Shown: positions 1 through 7,642, counted from the first letter of the stretch. The stretch is 21,343 nt of DNA from Dehalococcoidales bacterium (GCA_028713395.1 JAQTOJ010000005.1:1-21343); one strand, 5' to 3'. The notes: generated by a model not told the origin, from the letters alone. Program-made: numbers and translations.

Positions 1-5
1 CATTT

Positions 6-719
6 ATGGGACCAGCAACGATCGACCTTAAACAACTCCCCCATCACGTTGCTATTGTGCCCGATGGTAATGGCCGCTGGGCGCAAGAACGCGGTTTGCC
101 CCGGGTAGCCGGGCATCGCGCCGGCATCCTCAACATGCTCAAACTGGTGCAATACATCAACGAATACCCCATCAAGTACCTCACCTTCTACGGTTTTTCC
201 ACGGAAAACTGGACCCGCCCGGAAATGGAAGTCAGCGGACTTTTTGGTGTCGTGCAGAAATTTGTAGACGACCACCTGGAAGATATCCACCATGCCAACA
301 TCAAAATCATACATATCGGCCGCAAGCAAGGATTGCCCGATTATCTGGCTAATGCCATAGAAAAAGCCGTCGCCCGTACCGCCAATAACTCAGGCATGGT
401 GCTTAACGTCGCCTGGAACTACGGCGGGAGAGCCGAAATCGTGGACGCGGTGAACCGGATTCTTAAACAGAATCCTGAAAAGACCATCGATGAAACCAAT
501 TTTGCCAATTATCTCTACACCGCCGGTTCGCCGGACGTCGATCTTTTGATCCGCACCGGTGATGTCACCCGCCTCAGCAACTTCCTCATCTGGCAAACCG
601 CTTACGCCGAATATTATTTTTCCAAAATTCTCTGGCCGGATTTTGATAAGGCGGAAATAGAAAAAGCCTTGGTCGCCTACAGCCAGCGGGAACGCCGTTT
701 CGGCGGTTTGAAAACGTAA
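6..719 (+). CDS. uppS: Isoprenyl transferase (undecaprenyl diphosphate synthase family)
   Basis: Cis-prenyltransferase that condenses isopentenyl diphosphate onto farnesyl diphosphate to make the C55 carrier lipid used for cell-surface polymers; acts at the cytoplasmic face of the membrane. The 237-residue product has the family's N-terminal signature DGNGRWAQERGLPR with the catalytic Asp at D20, the FYGFSTENW segment, and the C-terminal block ending SNFLIWQTAYAEYYF and WPDF, including the Mg-binding Glu (E202). Length is normal. The usual RT(G/S)GExR block reads RTGDVTR (183-189), so Gly-Glu is replaced by Asp-Val while the two diphosphate-binding Arg are kept. The start lies only 5 bases into the window, so its ribosome site and any upstream partner are not visible. 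Its stop codon directly abuts the cdsA start. Confidence 0.95.
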   Translation: MGPATIDLKQLPHHVAIVPDGNGRWAQERGLPRVAGHRAGILNMLKLVQYINEYPIKYLTFYGFSTENWTRPEMEVSGLFGVVQKFVDDHLEDIHHANIKIIHIGRKQGLPDYLANAIEKAVARTANNSGMVLNVAWNYGGRAEIVDAVNRILKQNPEKTIDETNFANYLYTAGSPDVDLLIRTGDVTRLSNFLIWQTAYAEYYFSKILWPDFDKAEIEKALVAYSQRERRFGGLKT

Positions 720-1562
720 ATGTTGAAAAAACGCGTCATCACCTCCCTCTGGCTGGCGCCGCTCGCCATGGCTGCCGTTTGGTTTGGCGATATGCCCTTA
801 CTCGTCACCTTTTTAGTGGCGGCGCTGGGACTCATTACTGTGTTGGAATTCTACCGCATGGCGGAAGGTGTCAAAGCCAAACCGCAAATAATATTCGGGG
901 CCATTTTTACTCTGGTCATTATCCTGTTGCGCGATCCTAAAATCCAGGATTATGTAAACCAGCATTATGACATCAATTTAGCCCTGCCTACCCTGCTCAC
1001 CGCCGGTCTCTTGATTTCGCTGGCTTCCCTGCTCTCCCGTCCCCAGAAATTCGGGGCATTACCCGGCTGGGCGTGGACATGGGCCGGCGTCTTTTACATC
1101 GGCTGGCTGCTGGGGTTCATCACGCCCTTGCGCTTCCTGGATGACGGACGGAACTGGCTTTATCTGGCGCTCTTCTGCACCTTCTCCTCGGATACCTTTG
1201 CCTTCTTCGTCGGGCGGGCTTGCGGCAAGCACAAACTGGCGCCCTCGATCAGCCCCGCCAAAACCTGGGAAGGCGCCATCGGCGGGTTATTAGGCGCCGC
1301 TGCCATGAGCCTGGTCTTTCTCCTACCCACCCCGCTTTCATTGACCGCTCACCTCAACTGGTGGCAGGCATTGACCTTGGGGGCGCTGGTAAGCGTCTTC
1401 GCCCAGTGCGGCGACCTGGTGGAATCCCTGTTAAAACGCAATACCGGCGTAAAAGATTCGGGTACCATCTTCCCCGGTCACGGCGGCGCCCTTGACCGCA
1501 TCGATGGCGTCATATTTGCGGTTGTGCTAGTCTATTACTGGGTAGTGCTTGTACCCCATTGA
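720..1562 (+). CDS. cdsA: Phosphatidate cytidylyltransferase
   Basis: Integral membrane enzyme making CDP-diacylglycerol from CTP and phosphatidic acid, the branch point of phospholipid synthesis. The 280-residue product is almost entirely hydrophobic helices and ends with the family signature KDSG...PGHGG..DRID at residues 245-262, where D246, D259 and D262 are the expected metal/CTP-binding acids. Upstream at about 150-190 is the conserved stretch FSSDTFAFFVGRACGKHKLAPSISPAKTWEG (given here in outline: S-D-T-F-A, G-x-x-x-G-K-H-K, S-P-x-K-T-W-E-G). It begins at the base after the uppS stop, so it is co-transcribed and probably translationally coupled. In related genomes dxr commonly follows directly; here a toxin-antitoxin-like cassette lies between. 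Confidence 0.95.
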   Translation: MLKKRVITSLWLAPLAMAAVWFGDMPLLVTFLVAALGLITVLEFYRMAEGVKAKPQIIFGAIFTLVIILLRDPKIQDYVNQHYDINLALPTLLTAGLLISLASLLSRPQKFGALPGWAWTWAGVFYIGWLLGFITPLRFLDDGRNWLYLALFCTFSSDTFAFFVGRACGKHKLAPSISPAKTWEGAIGGLLGAAAMSLVFLLPTPLSLTAHLNWWQALTLGALVSVFAQCGDLVESLLKRNTGVKDSGTIFPGHGGALDRIDGVIFAVVLVYYWVVLVPH

Positions 1563-1642
1563 TTTGGAAGTCTACGAGAATTTGAAAAGGGGTTAACCCT
1601 TAACAGATACTCACAGTTATTCCCGTATAGTCATGTGAATAT

Positions 1643-1671
1643 TTGACACGAATAACTAATAAATATATTAT
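1643..1671 (+). promoter_or_regulatory. Sigma-70-type promoter for the toxin-antitoxin-like cassette
   Basis: A consensus -35 TTGACA (1643-1648) is separated by 17 bases from TATTAT (1666-1671, 5 of 6 matches). The predicted transcript start near 1678 leaves about 24 bases of leader before the ATG at 1702. The 10-base palindrome GGGTTAACCC just upstream could be an operator, but no evidence beyond symmetry supports that. Confidence 0.6.
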
Positions 1672-1701
1672 TGGGCATCATCAATACTGATGAGGGACTA
1701 T

Positions 1702-2394
1702 ATGATAGGTATTGCCGAACAGACAAATCGTTGGAGAACAAGACCCGTTTATACTATCATTCAAGCCGCAAAACTAGCAGCCGTTCATCCCATAACAGTA
1801 CGGAGATGGCTGTATGGATCTAATACCAAGAGCACGAAAATGCGCCCTGTGTTTTTCGGAACCAATGAGAAAATTGAAGACGGAGCCGAAGTATCATTTT
1901 TACAATTAGCTGAAATCGTCGTTGTCAGTCGCTTTAGGCAAAGAGGTGTAAAACTAAATTCACTAAGGCAGGCTCATGAGTACGCATGTGAGAAATTGTC
2001 TTTAAGCTACCCCTTTGCTTGGCTACATTTGAAAACAGATAGCATTCATGTTTTTAGCGATTTTCAGAAAATACATCCTGATGCTAGCTTGTTGACTCTG
2101 GATAAAAACGGACAATTAACTCTACCTGGAAATGTAATTCAGGCTATGGAGTTGTTCGATTATGAAGACGAATTCGCATCCAGATGGTATCCTATCGGGA
2201 GGACTGTTCCAATTGTAATTGACCCCAGATATGGGGCAGGGCGCCCAACAATTCCCCAACGAAGATTACCCGTTGCTTCAATTTATAATCGCTGGAAATC
2301 TGGAGAAAAAATACACTTCATCTCAACCGACTATGCACTATCACAAAAACTAGTAGAAACTGCGTTACAATACGCCGAGAGTTATGCTATTTGA
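1702..2394 (+). CDS. VapB45-like antitoxin (N-terminal HTH, C-terminal DUF433)
   Basis: Probable antitoxin and autorepressor of a PIN-type toxin-antitoxin pair. With the 1702 start it is 230 residues. Residues about 16-39 (YTIIQAAKLAAVHPITVRRW) look like a MerR-type helix-turn-helix, and the C-terminal 55 residues match the DUF433 pattern: GRPTIPQRRLPVASIYNRWKxGE then ISTDYALSQKLVETALQYA. Size and two-domain plan resemble VapB45 of Mycobacterium tuberculosis. An in-frame ATG at 1690 exists, but GAGGG at 1692-1696 sits 5 bases before the 1702 ATG and the earlier ATG has no ribosome site. The stop overlaps the next gene's TTG start by 4 bases. The gene is markedly more AT-rich than its neighbours, suggesting acquisition. 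Function is inferred from domain plan and the partner. Confidence 0.72.
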   Translation: MIGIAEQTNRWRTRPVYTIIQAAKLAAVHPITVRRWLYGSNTKSTKMRPVFFGTNEKIEDGAEVSFLQLAEIVVVSRFRQRGVKLNSLRQAHEYACEKLSLSYPFAWLHLKTDSIHVFSDFQKIHPDASLLTLDKNGQLTLPGNVIQAMELFDYEDEFASRWYPIGRTVPIVIDPRYGAGRPTIPQRRLPVASIYNRWKSGEKIHFISTDYALSQKLVETALQYAESYAI

Positions 2395-2765
2395 TTCTTT
2401 ATTCTGATGAAGATGTAGGCACTCGTGTACCCAATGCGTTAAAGTTGGTTGGGTGTAGTGTTGTGTCTGCGGTGAGTAAAAGAGCAGTCAGCGAGCCAGA
2501 CGTTCAATGGTTGGAACGAGTCAGGAAAAAAGGTTGGTTAGGACTTAGTTGTAACAAAAATATTCTACGAGTTCCCGAAGAACGTGACGCTATAATTAGT
2601 AATAAAGTAGGGATAGTGTTCATAAATGAAGAAGCCCTTCATCCAAAAGATAAATTGCTATTATTGTTACGTAAATGGGAATGGATGAAGGATGTAGATT
2701 CGTCAGAGGAACGCCCTTTTGCGTACTTTCTGTATACGAACGGTAGTGCGAAAAAAGTCTTGTAA
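2391..2765 (+). CDS. VapC45-like PIN-domain toxin (DUF5615/PIN_8 type), probably altered active site
   Basis: Likely ribonuclease-fold toxin partner of the preceding antitoxin, 124 residues, TTG start overlapping the antitoxin stop (TTGA). The N-terminal YSDEDVG (D6, E7, D8) fits the first acidic strand of PIN-like DUF5615 proteins, D37 in EPDVQWL the second acidic position, and GWLGLSCNKNILRVPEER (48-65) aligns with the family block GWxxxTxDxxIxxxPxE. In that block the usual Asp is Asn (N55, codon AAC), so one metal-binding carboxylate is missing. The C-terminal 40 residues (rich in Lys, Trp, Glu) are not recognised. Either the toxin is attenuated or inactive, or another acid substitutes. 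Assignment rests on motif order and on the linked antitoxin. Confidence 0.65.
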   Translation: MILYSDEDVGTRVPNALKLVGCSVVSAVSKRAVSEPDVQWLERVRKKGWLGLSCNKNILRVPEERDAIISNKVGIVFINEEALHPKDKLLLLLRKWEWMKDVDSSEERPFAYFLYTNGSAKKVL

Positions 2766-2844
2766 CAAGATATATGGCTCGTTTTTCAATTACGCTCTTG
2801 CTTGGTGTTATCTCATTTCGTCCAAACATTATCGTGAGTAATTT

Positions 2845-3981
2845 ATGGATAGTAAAGTAAATAGACTCGCCATTTTAGGTTCCACCGGCTCCATCGGCCA
2901 GCAAACGCTACAGGTGGTACGTGCCTTCCCGGAAAGATTTCCGGTGATTGCCCTCGCGGCGGGTGACAATCTGGCGCTGCTTTCCCAACAGATAAATGAA
3001 TTTCACCCCCAATATATCCATTATCACAAACAAGCAACACAGACTTCATTCAAAGCCGAATTTCTTTCGCTTGAAGAAATGGCCGTTTTACCGGAAGTGG
3101 ATACAGTGGTGGTGTCTACATCCGGCAAAGCCAGTCTCACCGCCGTGCTGGCCGCCGTCCAAGCGGGTAAAAGAATTGCCATTGCCAACAAAGAGCCTCT
3201 GGTCATGGCCGGGGAAATCATTACCCGCCAATCCAAAAAACATAAAGCCAAAATCATTCCGGTGGATAGCGAACACTCCGCCATCTGGCAGTGCCTGCAG
3301 GGTGAAAATAACAAACCGGCAAATATTATCTTAACTGCTTCCGGTGGGCCTTTCCGCGCCTTCACACCAGCGCAAATGGCGGCGGTCACGCCTGCTCAGG
3401 CCTTGCAGCATCCTTCCTGGAAAATGGGCAAAAAGGTCACCATCGATTCCGCCACCTTGATGAATAAAGGACTGGAAATCATCGAGGCGCACTGGCTTTT
3501 CGGCGTGCCGTTCGAGAACATAAAAATCGTTGTACACCCGCAAAGCATCATCCATTCCATGGTGGAATTCGCTGATGGTTCGGTCAAAGCCCAACTGTCT
3601 TCACCGGATATGCGCCTGCCCATTCAATATGCCCTCACCTATCCACAGCGGTGGGCAAACCCGGATTTACCGAAAATCGATTGGTCGAACCTCCAACAAC
3701 TCGTTTTCGCACCGCCGGATTTTCAGAAATTCCCGTGTTTACAACTAGCTATCGATGCCGGAAAGGCTGGAGGTACCATGCCCGCGGTGCTCTGTGCCGC
3801 TGACGAAATTGCCGTTAATGCCTTCCTGAATGGTAGAATTAAGTTCATGGACATCGTGTCGGTGGTCGGCGCCGCGCTGGATAAACACCGGAAGGTGTCT
3901 GATCCTGAACTCGCCGAAATCCTGGCCGCCGATGCCTGGACACGTGATTTTTCAAATAAAATGATTGGGAAAATGAAATAA
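2845..3981 (+). CDS. dxr: 1-deoxy-D-xylulose 5-phosphate reductoisomerase
   Basis: Converts DXP to 2-C-methyl-D-erythritol 4-phosphate with NADPH, the first committed step of the MEP isoprenoid pathway, which feeds uppS. The 378-residue protein carries the nucleotide-binding GSTGSIG (12-18), ANKEPLVMAGE, the metal triad D141, E143 (PVDSEHSA) and E211 (MNKGLEIIEAHWLF), the SGGPFR phosphate loop and the HPQSIIHSMVEFADGS block. Length is slightly short but within family range. Its start follows the toxin-like gene by 79 bases and has only a weak GTGAG ribosome site; no convincing promoter was found in that gap, so expression may depend on read-through from the cassette promoter or uppS. It overlaps rseP by one base (TAATG). 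Confidence 0.96.
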   Translation: MDSKVNRLAILGSTGSIGQQTLQVVRAFPERFPVIALAAGDNLALLSQQINEFHPQYIHYHKQATQTSFKAEFLSLEEMAVLPEVDTVVVSTSGKASLTAVLAAVQAGKRIAIANKEPLVMAGEIITRQSKKHKAKIIPVDSEHSAIWQCLQGENNKPANIILTASGGPFRAFTPAQMAAVTPAQALQHPSWKMGKKVTIDSATLMNKGLEIIEAHWLFGVPFENIKIVVHPQSIIHSMVEFADGSVKAQLSSPDMRLPIQYALTYPQRWANPDLPKIDWSNLQQLVFAPPDFQKFPCLQLAIDAGKAGGTMPAVLCAADEIAVNAFLNGRIKFMDIVSVVGAALDKHRKVSDPELAEILAADAWTRDFSNKMIGKMK

Positions 3982-5018
3982 TGTTCGTCTCCATCTTAGC
4001 CGCCATCGGCGCGTTTCTTGTCCTTATCATCGCCCATGAATTGGGGCATTTCTTTGCCGCCAAATTATCGGGCGTCAAAGTGGAAGAATTCGGCATCTTT
4101 CTCCCACCCCGTCTGTTGTCTTTCAAAAAAGGCGAGACGGTCTATTCCCTGAATGCTATTCCTTTCGGGGCTTTCAATAAATTATCCGGTGAAGAAGACC
4201 CGCAGGCTCCCCGTAGTCTGGCTTCCAAAAGCCGGCGCGTCCGGTTCTTTGTCTTGAGCGCCGGAGCCTTGATGAACTTACTGCTGCCCTTCTTTTTATT
4301 AACTATTTCCTTTCTGATTCCCCACGCCGAAGCCACGGATACCGTGGTGGTGGCTCAAGTGCTCGATTCTTCCCCGGCAGCCACGGCGGGCATTGTGGTT
4401 GGGGATATTATCCTTAAGGTCAACGGCAACCCCATCACCCAGGCTACCGATTACTCGACCATTGTCAAAGCCGCCGCCGGTGCGCCGGTGACCGTCACCT
4501 TGCAAACAGCGGACGGCTCCGTGAAAGATGTGGTCGTCACGCCCCGTACTGTTTTTACCGCCCAGGAAGGCGCCACCGGCATCTCCATCCAAAACGCCAC
4601 TAAAAAAGTGCATTATCCCATCTGGAAAGCTATCCCTATGGGCGCCCAGCGTTACTGGGATTTTGTCCTGATATATAAAGATGGCATTGTCCAGACCGTC
4701 CGGGGAACGATTCCTTTTGAACTTTCCGGCCCGGTGGGTATTGTGGCGGAATCCGGCAAAGCTGCCCAGATGGGCTTTGGCGCGTTGCTCCAATTCACCT
4801 CCATCATCAGCTTCGTGCTGGGTATCTCCAACCTCCTGCCCCTGCCTGCGCTGGACGGCGGTAGAATCGTTTTTGTGCTATTGGAATGGGTACGCCGCGG
4901 TAAACGCGTCTCCCCCAAGACAGAAGGCATTATTCATGGTGTCGGCTTCGTCCTGCTGCTGGCTCTGCTCGTAGTCATCAGTTATAAGGATATTTTGCGC
5001 CTCATCCACGGCGGATAG
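3981..5018 (+). CDS. rseP: RIP metalloprotease RseP (site-2 protease)
   Basis: Intramembrane zinc metalloprotease that cuts transmembrane substrates such as anti-sigma factors. The 345-residue protein begins with a membrane helix carrying HELGH (H19, E20, H23), followed by AAKLSGVKVEEFGI. A second helix at about 88-108 precedes one PDZ domain (about 115-195, with SSPAATAGIVVGDIILKVNG), and the conserved NLLPLPALDGG supplies the third ligand D292, before a final helix. There is one PDZ domain, versus two in E. coli, typical of Gram-positive-like enzymes. ATG overlaps the dxr stop by one base, so the two are translationally coupled. No strong intrinsic terminator follows. Confidence 0.94.
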   Translation: MFVSILAAIGAFLVLIIAHELGHFFAAKLSGVKVEEFGIFLPPRLLSFKKGETVYSLNAIPFGAFNKLSGEEDPQAPRSLASKSRRVRFFVLSAGALMNLLLPFFLLTISFLIPHAEATDTVVVAQVLDSSPAATAGIVVGDIILKVNGNPITQATDYSTIVKAAAGAPVTVTLQTADGSVKDVVVTPRTVFTAQEGATGISIQNATKKVHYPIWKAIPMGAQRYWDFVLIYKDGIVQTVRGTIPFELSGPVGIVAESGKAAQMGFGALLQFTSIISFVLGISNLLPLPALDGGRIVFVLLEWVRRGKRVSPKTEGIIHGVGFVLLLALLVVISYKDILRLIHGG

Positions 5019-5070
5019 GATAATTTCTGATATTAACTTTTTTGTTAGCTTTCCCGTTTGTAAGCGCCTG

Positions 5071-5120
5071 TCCCGTACTTGATACGGGAGGAGACACAGA
5101 GAGAATTGTTATGCAAAATC
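5071..5120 (+). repeat. Dispersed intergenic repeat family A, copy 1
   Basis: A 7-bp hairpin (TCCCGTA, loop CTTGA, TACGGGA; 5071-5089) is followed by a tail GGAGACACAGAGAGAATTGT. Hairpin plus tail recur at 7474-7517 and 17063-17113 with substitutions. Non-coding, between rseP and ridA. Confidence 0.65.
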
Positions 5121-5180
5121 TATTATTCATCTCATCGCGTGGTCATATAGACCTGGAAATTATACCCGCTTACAAAACTG

Positions 5181-5531
5181 CTATTTCTTACGGTAAGCTA
5201 TACCATCAATCATCACCAGGCAATCTTTATCAATAAACTCAGTCGTAGCAGTCATCCTTGCCGGATATTTACCATTTTCGAAATGGTTACAAAAACGCGT
5301 TTCCATTTCGGGTAAATCGTCAATATTTTTTAGCCAGACATTGACCTTTACTATATCTTTGAGACCAAGGTTGAATTCCGATAAATTCTTTTGCATATAA
5401 ACAAGAGTATTCTCCAATTGGGTTGTAAAATCATCGCCAAACCCTCGATGTAGTGCCAGAAAAACAAAATCTCCCGCTTCCACTGCCCCCGAGTAACTGA
5501 AGGGCGTCTTTATTCTCTTTAGTTCCGTCAT
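5181..5531 (-). CDS. RidA/YjgF/YER057c/UK114 family protein
   Basis: Small cytosolic protein of the RidA superfamily, whose best-known members hydrolyse reactive 2-imino/enamine acids to keto acids as trimers. The 116-residue sequence has the central pattern QLENTLVYMQKNLSEFNLGLKDIVKVNVWL in outline (N-T-L, L-x-D-I-V-K-V-x-V-W-L) and the C-terminal block YPARMTATTEFIDKDCLVMIDGIAY, where the Arg of PAR occupies the substrate-carboxylate position. It is less conserved than archetypal RidA (no classical GPYS/GQ block), so it may be a sister subgroup with another substrate. The ATG is preceded by AGGAG with a 4-base gap and a strong promoter. It is transcribed alone, opposite to both neighbours. 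Confidence 0.8.
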   Translation of the reverse strand: MTELKRIKTPFSYSGAVEAGDFVFLALHRGFGDDFTTQLENTLVYMQKNLSEFNLGLKDIVKVNVWLKNIDDLPEMETRFCNHFENGKYPARMTATTEFIDKDCLVMIDGIAYRKK

Positions 5532-5560
5532 TTCACTCCTTTATAAATATAGTTCATCCT

Positions 5561-5589
5561 ATTATATCAACAGTAAATGTCAATGACAA
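5561..5589 (-). promoter_or_regulatory. Promoter of the RidA-family gene
   Basis: On the minus strand TTGTCA (5584-5589, 5 of 6) lies 17 bases from a perfect TATAAT (5561-5566). It ends 30 bases upstream of the ATG at 5531. Confidence 0.65.
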
Positions 5590-5629
5590 ACATTTGTTCT
5601 ACTTCACCAATCATCAATCAGTCTTCCAC

Positions 5630-5659
5630 TTGCTTATCAGTCTCATTTACAGCTACAAT
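5630..5659 (+). promoter_or_regulatory. Possible promoter of the aconitase/isocitrate dehydrogenase cluster
   Basis: TACAAT (5654-5659, 5 of 6) with a poor -35, TTGCTT (5630-5635), 18 bases away, about 50 bases before the ATG at 5708. It is the best candidate seen in the divergent ridA gap, but weak. Confidence 0.3.
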
Positions 5660-5707
5660 AAATTATTACTTGAATTCAAAATCCCGTCTCAATATGCACA
5701 CAGGAGT

Positions 5708-6970
5708 ATGAACACTTTGGGTAAAACGATCGCAGAAAAAATACTAAGCGCCAAATCCGGGGTAGATGCCCACGCCGGCGATATCGTCGTCGCGCAGATC
5801 GACCTCGCTTTTGTGCAGGACACCACCGGGCCGCTGACGGTGCGCCAGTTCCAAGCCGCCGGTTTCAAAAAACTGGCGAAAAATATTAAAGGCGCGGTCT
5901 TCCTCGACCACGGCGCGCCCAGCCAGAGCCGCGAGCTTTCCAATGACCACATGTTCTTGCGCCAGTTCAGCAAAGATACCGGCGCCAGACTGAGCGATGT
6001 CGGGGACGGCATCTGTCACCAGATCGTGGCGGAATCCCTGGCAAAACCCGGCGACCTCATCGTCGGGTCGGATTCACATACGGTCACTGCCGGTGGTCTC
6101 GGCGCTTTTGCCTGCGGCATGGGTTCCTCCGATGTCGCTATGGCCTTCGGCTTGGGTAAAAACTGGTTCCGTGTCCCGGAATCCATCAAAATCGAGGTCA
6201 GCGGTAAGTTCTCCAAAGGTGTCAATGCCAAAGACCTGATCCTTTTCTTGATAGGGCAAATCGGCGCTGACGGCGCTACCTATAAATCGCTGGAATTCGC
6301 CGGTCCCGGCTTGAAAAATATCCCCGTCTCGCAAAGACTGACCATTTCCAATATGGCAGTCGAAGCCGGAGCCAAAGTGGGCTTGTTCCCCTCCGACGAC
6401 CTGACGGAAAAATACCTGGTGGAACGCGGCCGCAGCAATGATTTTAAACCCCTGGCCGCCGACCCCGACGCCATTTACGAACGCGCCATCAAGATCAACC
6501 TGGCAAAATTGGAACCCATGGTTTCCAAGCCCCATACGGTGGATAATACCGCCACCGCTAAAGAACTGGCCGGCACGAAAATCCAGCAGGTCTTTATCGG
6601 CACCTGCACCAACGGTCGCTTGGAAGACCTGGAAATCGTAGCGGAAATATTAAAAGGTAAACACCGCCACCCCGATACCCGGCTCGTGATCGTGCCTGCT
6701 TCCCGCGAAATCCTGCTCACCGCCACCCGGTTGGGTTATATTCAGTCCATACTCGAAGCTGGCGGTCTCATCTTACCTCCGGGTTGCGGCGCCTGTCTGG
6801 GCTTGCATCAAGGCGTGATCGGTGATAAAGAAGCCTGTCTCTCCACCGCCAACCGTAACTTCAAAGGCAGGATGGGCAGCGCTGACGGGCTGGTTTACTT
6901 GTGTAATCCCGCCACCGCGGCGGTCTCGGCTATCAAAGGGGAAATTACTGACCCGAGGGAGTTTATATAA
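5708..6970 (+). CDS. Aconitase/homoaconitase-type (LeuC-family) large subunit
   Basis: Iron-sulfur hydro-lyase large subunit, 420 residues, of the split archaeal-type aconitase/homoaconitase/3-isopropylmalate dehydratase family. The three [4Fe-4S] ligands are visible: C300 in IGTCTNGR, C360 and C363 in PPGCGACLG. HGAPSQ, SDSHTVTAGGLGAFACGMGSSD and DDLTEKYL are further family blocks. The start at 5708 is chosen because AGGAG precedes it by 2 bases and the product then begins like its relatives; an upstream in-frame ATG at 5594 adds 38 residues with no similarity. Next to isocitrate dehydrogenase and a citrate-synthase-like enzyme, its likely job is citrate to isocitrate rather than leucine synthesis. 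Annotation as leuC would rest on family resemblance alone. It overlaps the small-subunit gene by one base. Confidence 0.88.
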   Translation: MNTLGKTIAEKILSAKSGVDAHAGDIVVAQIDLAFVQDTTGPLTVRQFQAAGFKKLAKNIKGAVFLDHGAPSQSRELSNDHMFLRQFSKDTGARLSDVGDGICHQIVAESLAKPGDLIVGSDSHTVTAGGLGAFACGMGSSDVAMAFGLGKNWFRVPESIKIEVSGKFSKGVNAKDLILFLIGQIGADGATYKSLEFAGPGLKNIPVSQRLTISNMAVEAGAKVGLFPSDDLTEKYLVERGRSNDFKPLAADPDAIYERAIKINLAKLEPMVSKPHTVDNTATAKELAGTKIQQVFIGTCTNGRLEDLEIVAEILKGKHRHPDTRLVIVPASREILLTATRLGYIQSILEAGGLILPPGCGACLGLHQGVIGDKEACLSTANRNFKGRMGSADGLVYLCNPATAAVSAIKGEITDPREFI

Positions 6971-7464
6971 TGCTGACCGGAAAAGCTTTTAAATTTGGCG
7001 ATGATATTTCCACCGACCTGATTATTCCCGGTAAATATTCCTATTTACGCAGCAACCTGCCCGAGCTGGCCAAGCATGTCATGGAAGACGCCGATACCAC
7101 CTTTGTCTCCCGTGTCAAAGAAGGCGATTTTATCGTCGGCGGCAATAATTTCGGGTTGGGCTCCAGCCGCGAACATGCCCCGCTGGTCATCAAGATGGCG
7201 GGCGTCAAAGCTATTCTCGCCAAATCCGTGGCGCGTATCTTTTTCCGCAACGCTATCAATCTCGGTCTGCCGGTATTGATTTGTAATACCGATGAGATCA
7301 AAGACGGCGATACCCTGGAAATTGATTTGCAAGAGGGTGTCATCACTGATAAGACCAACGGCAAAAAACTCACCTTCGGCAAGATCCCTGAAGTCATGTT
7401 GAATATCCTCGATGAAGGCGGGTTGTTGCCGTATATCGAAAAGCACGGCGATTTCAAACTGTAG
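6970..7464 (+). CDS. Aconitase/homoaconitase-type (LeuD-family) small subunit
   Basis: Swivelling-domain partner of the large subunit, 164 residues, needed to complete the hydro-lyase active site. It has GDDISTDLIIPG near the N terminus, the GGNNFGLGSSREHAP block and IFFRNAINLGLPVL. The specificity loop reads YLRS (25-28). In methanogen homoaconitases the loop reads YLRT and its Arg is held to bind the extra carboxylate of tricarboxylic substrates, while isopropylmalate isomerases have hydrophobic residues there. R27 thus favours citrate- or homocitrate-type substrates. The ATG overlaps the stop of the large-subunit gene (TAATG), implying coupled translation. Substrate is inferred. Confidence 0.88.
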   Translation: MLTGKAFKFGDDISTDLIIPGKYSYLRSNLPELAKHVMEDADTTFVSRVKEGDFIVGGNNFGLGSSREHAPLVIKMAGVKAILAKSVARIFFRNAINLGLPVLICNTDEIKDGDTLEIDLQEGVITDKTNGKKLTFGKIPEVMLNILDEGGLLPYIEKHGDFKL

Positions 7465-7473
7465 CAAATCAAA

Positions 7474-7517
7474 CTCCTCTCCCTTGGGGAGATACAGAGG
7501 GAATTGTAATAGAATCC
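7474..7517 (+). repeat. Dispersed intergenic repeat family A, copy 2
   Basis: CTCCTCTCCCTTGGGGAG followed by the tail AGATACAGAGGGAATTGTAA, matching copies at 5071-5120 and 17063-17113. Directly followed by a family B element. Confidence 0.6.
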
Positions 7518-7546
7518 ATTGCGAGGAGCTGTGACGAAGCAATCTC
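7518..7546 (+). repeat. Dispersed intergenic repeat family B, copy
   Basis: ATTGCGAGG ... ACGAAGCAATCTC: the arms ATTGC and GCAAT are complementary, as in the short palindromic repeats found in many environmental bacterial genomes. Related copies lie at 10157-10193, 16941-17020 and 18012-18043, with a fragment near 18277. Confidence 0.6.
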
Positions 7547-7550
7547 CCGG

Positions 7551-7613
7551 TGATAAATCCGGTAGCAAATAGCTTGGAGTCTGAACAATAAAATCCGGTA
7601 GCCAGCAGCTAGT
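7551..7613 (+). repeat. Short direct repeat upstream of the isocitrate dehydrogenase gene
   Basis: ATAAATCCGGTAGCAAATAG is followed about 37 bases later by ATAAAATCCGGTAGCCAGCA; both continue into AGCT. It lies 30-90 bases before the TTG start at 7643 and could be a duplicated repeat fragment or a regulator half-site pair. Confidence 0.45.
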
Positions 7614-7642
7614 CGCTATAGCTAATAAGGAAGGAGCTACTC

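Noticed and set aside
5019..5060. Terminator after rseP suggested by a T-run (ACTTTTTTG).
   Set aside because: Only a 4-base TAAC/GTTA stem surrounds it, with the T-run in the loop.
5042..5236. A 64-codon frame between rseP and the RidA-family gene.
   Set aside because: It spans the family A repeat and runs into ridA antisense; no coding features.
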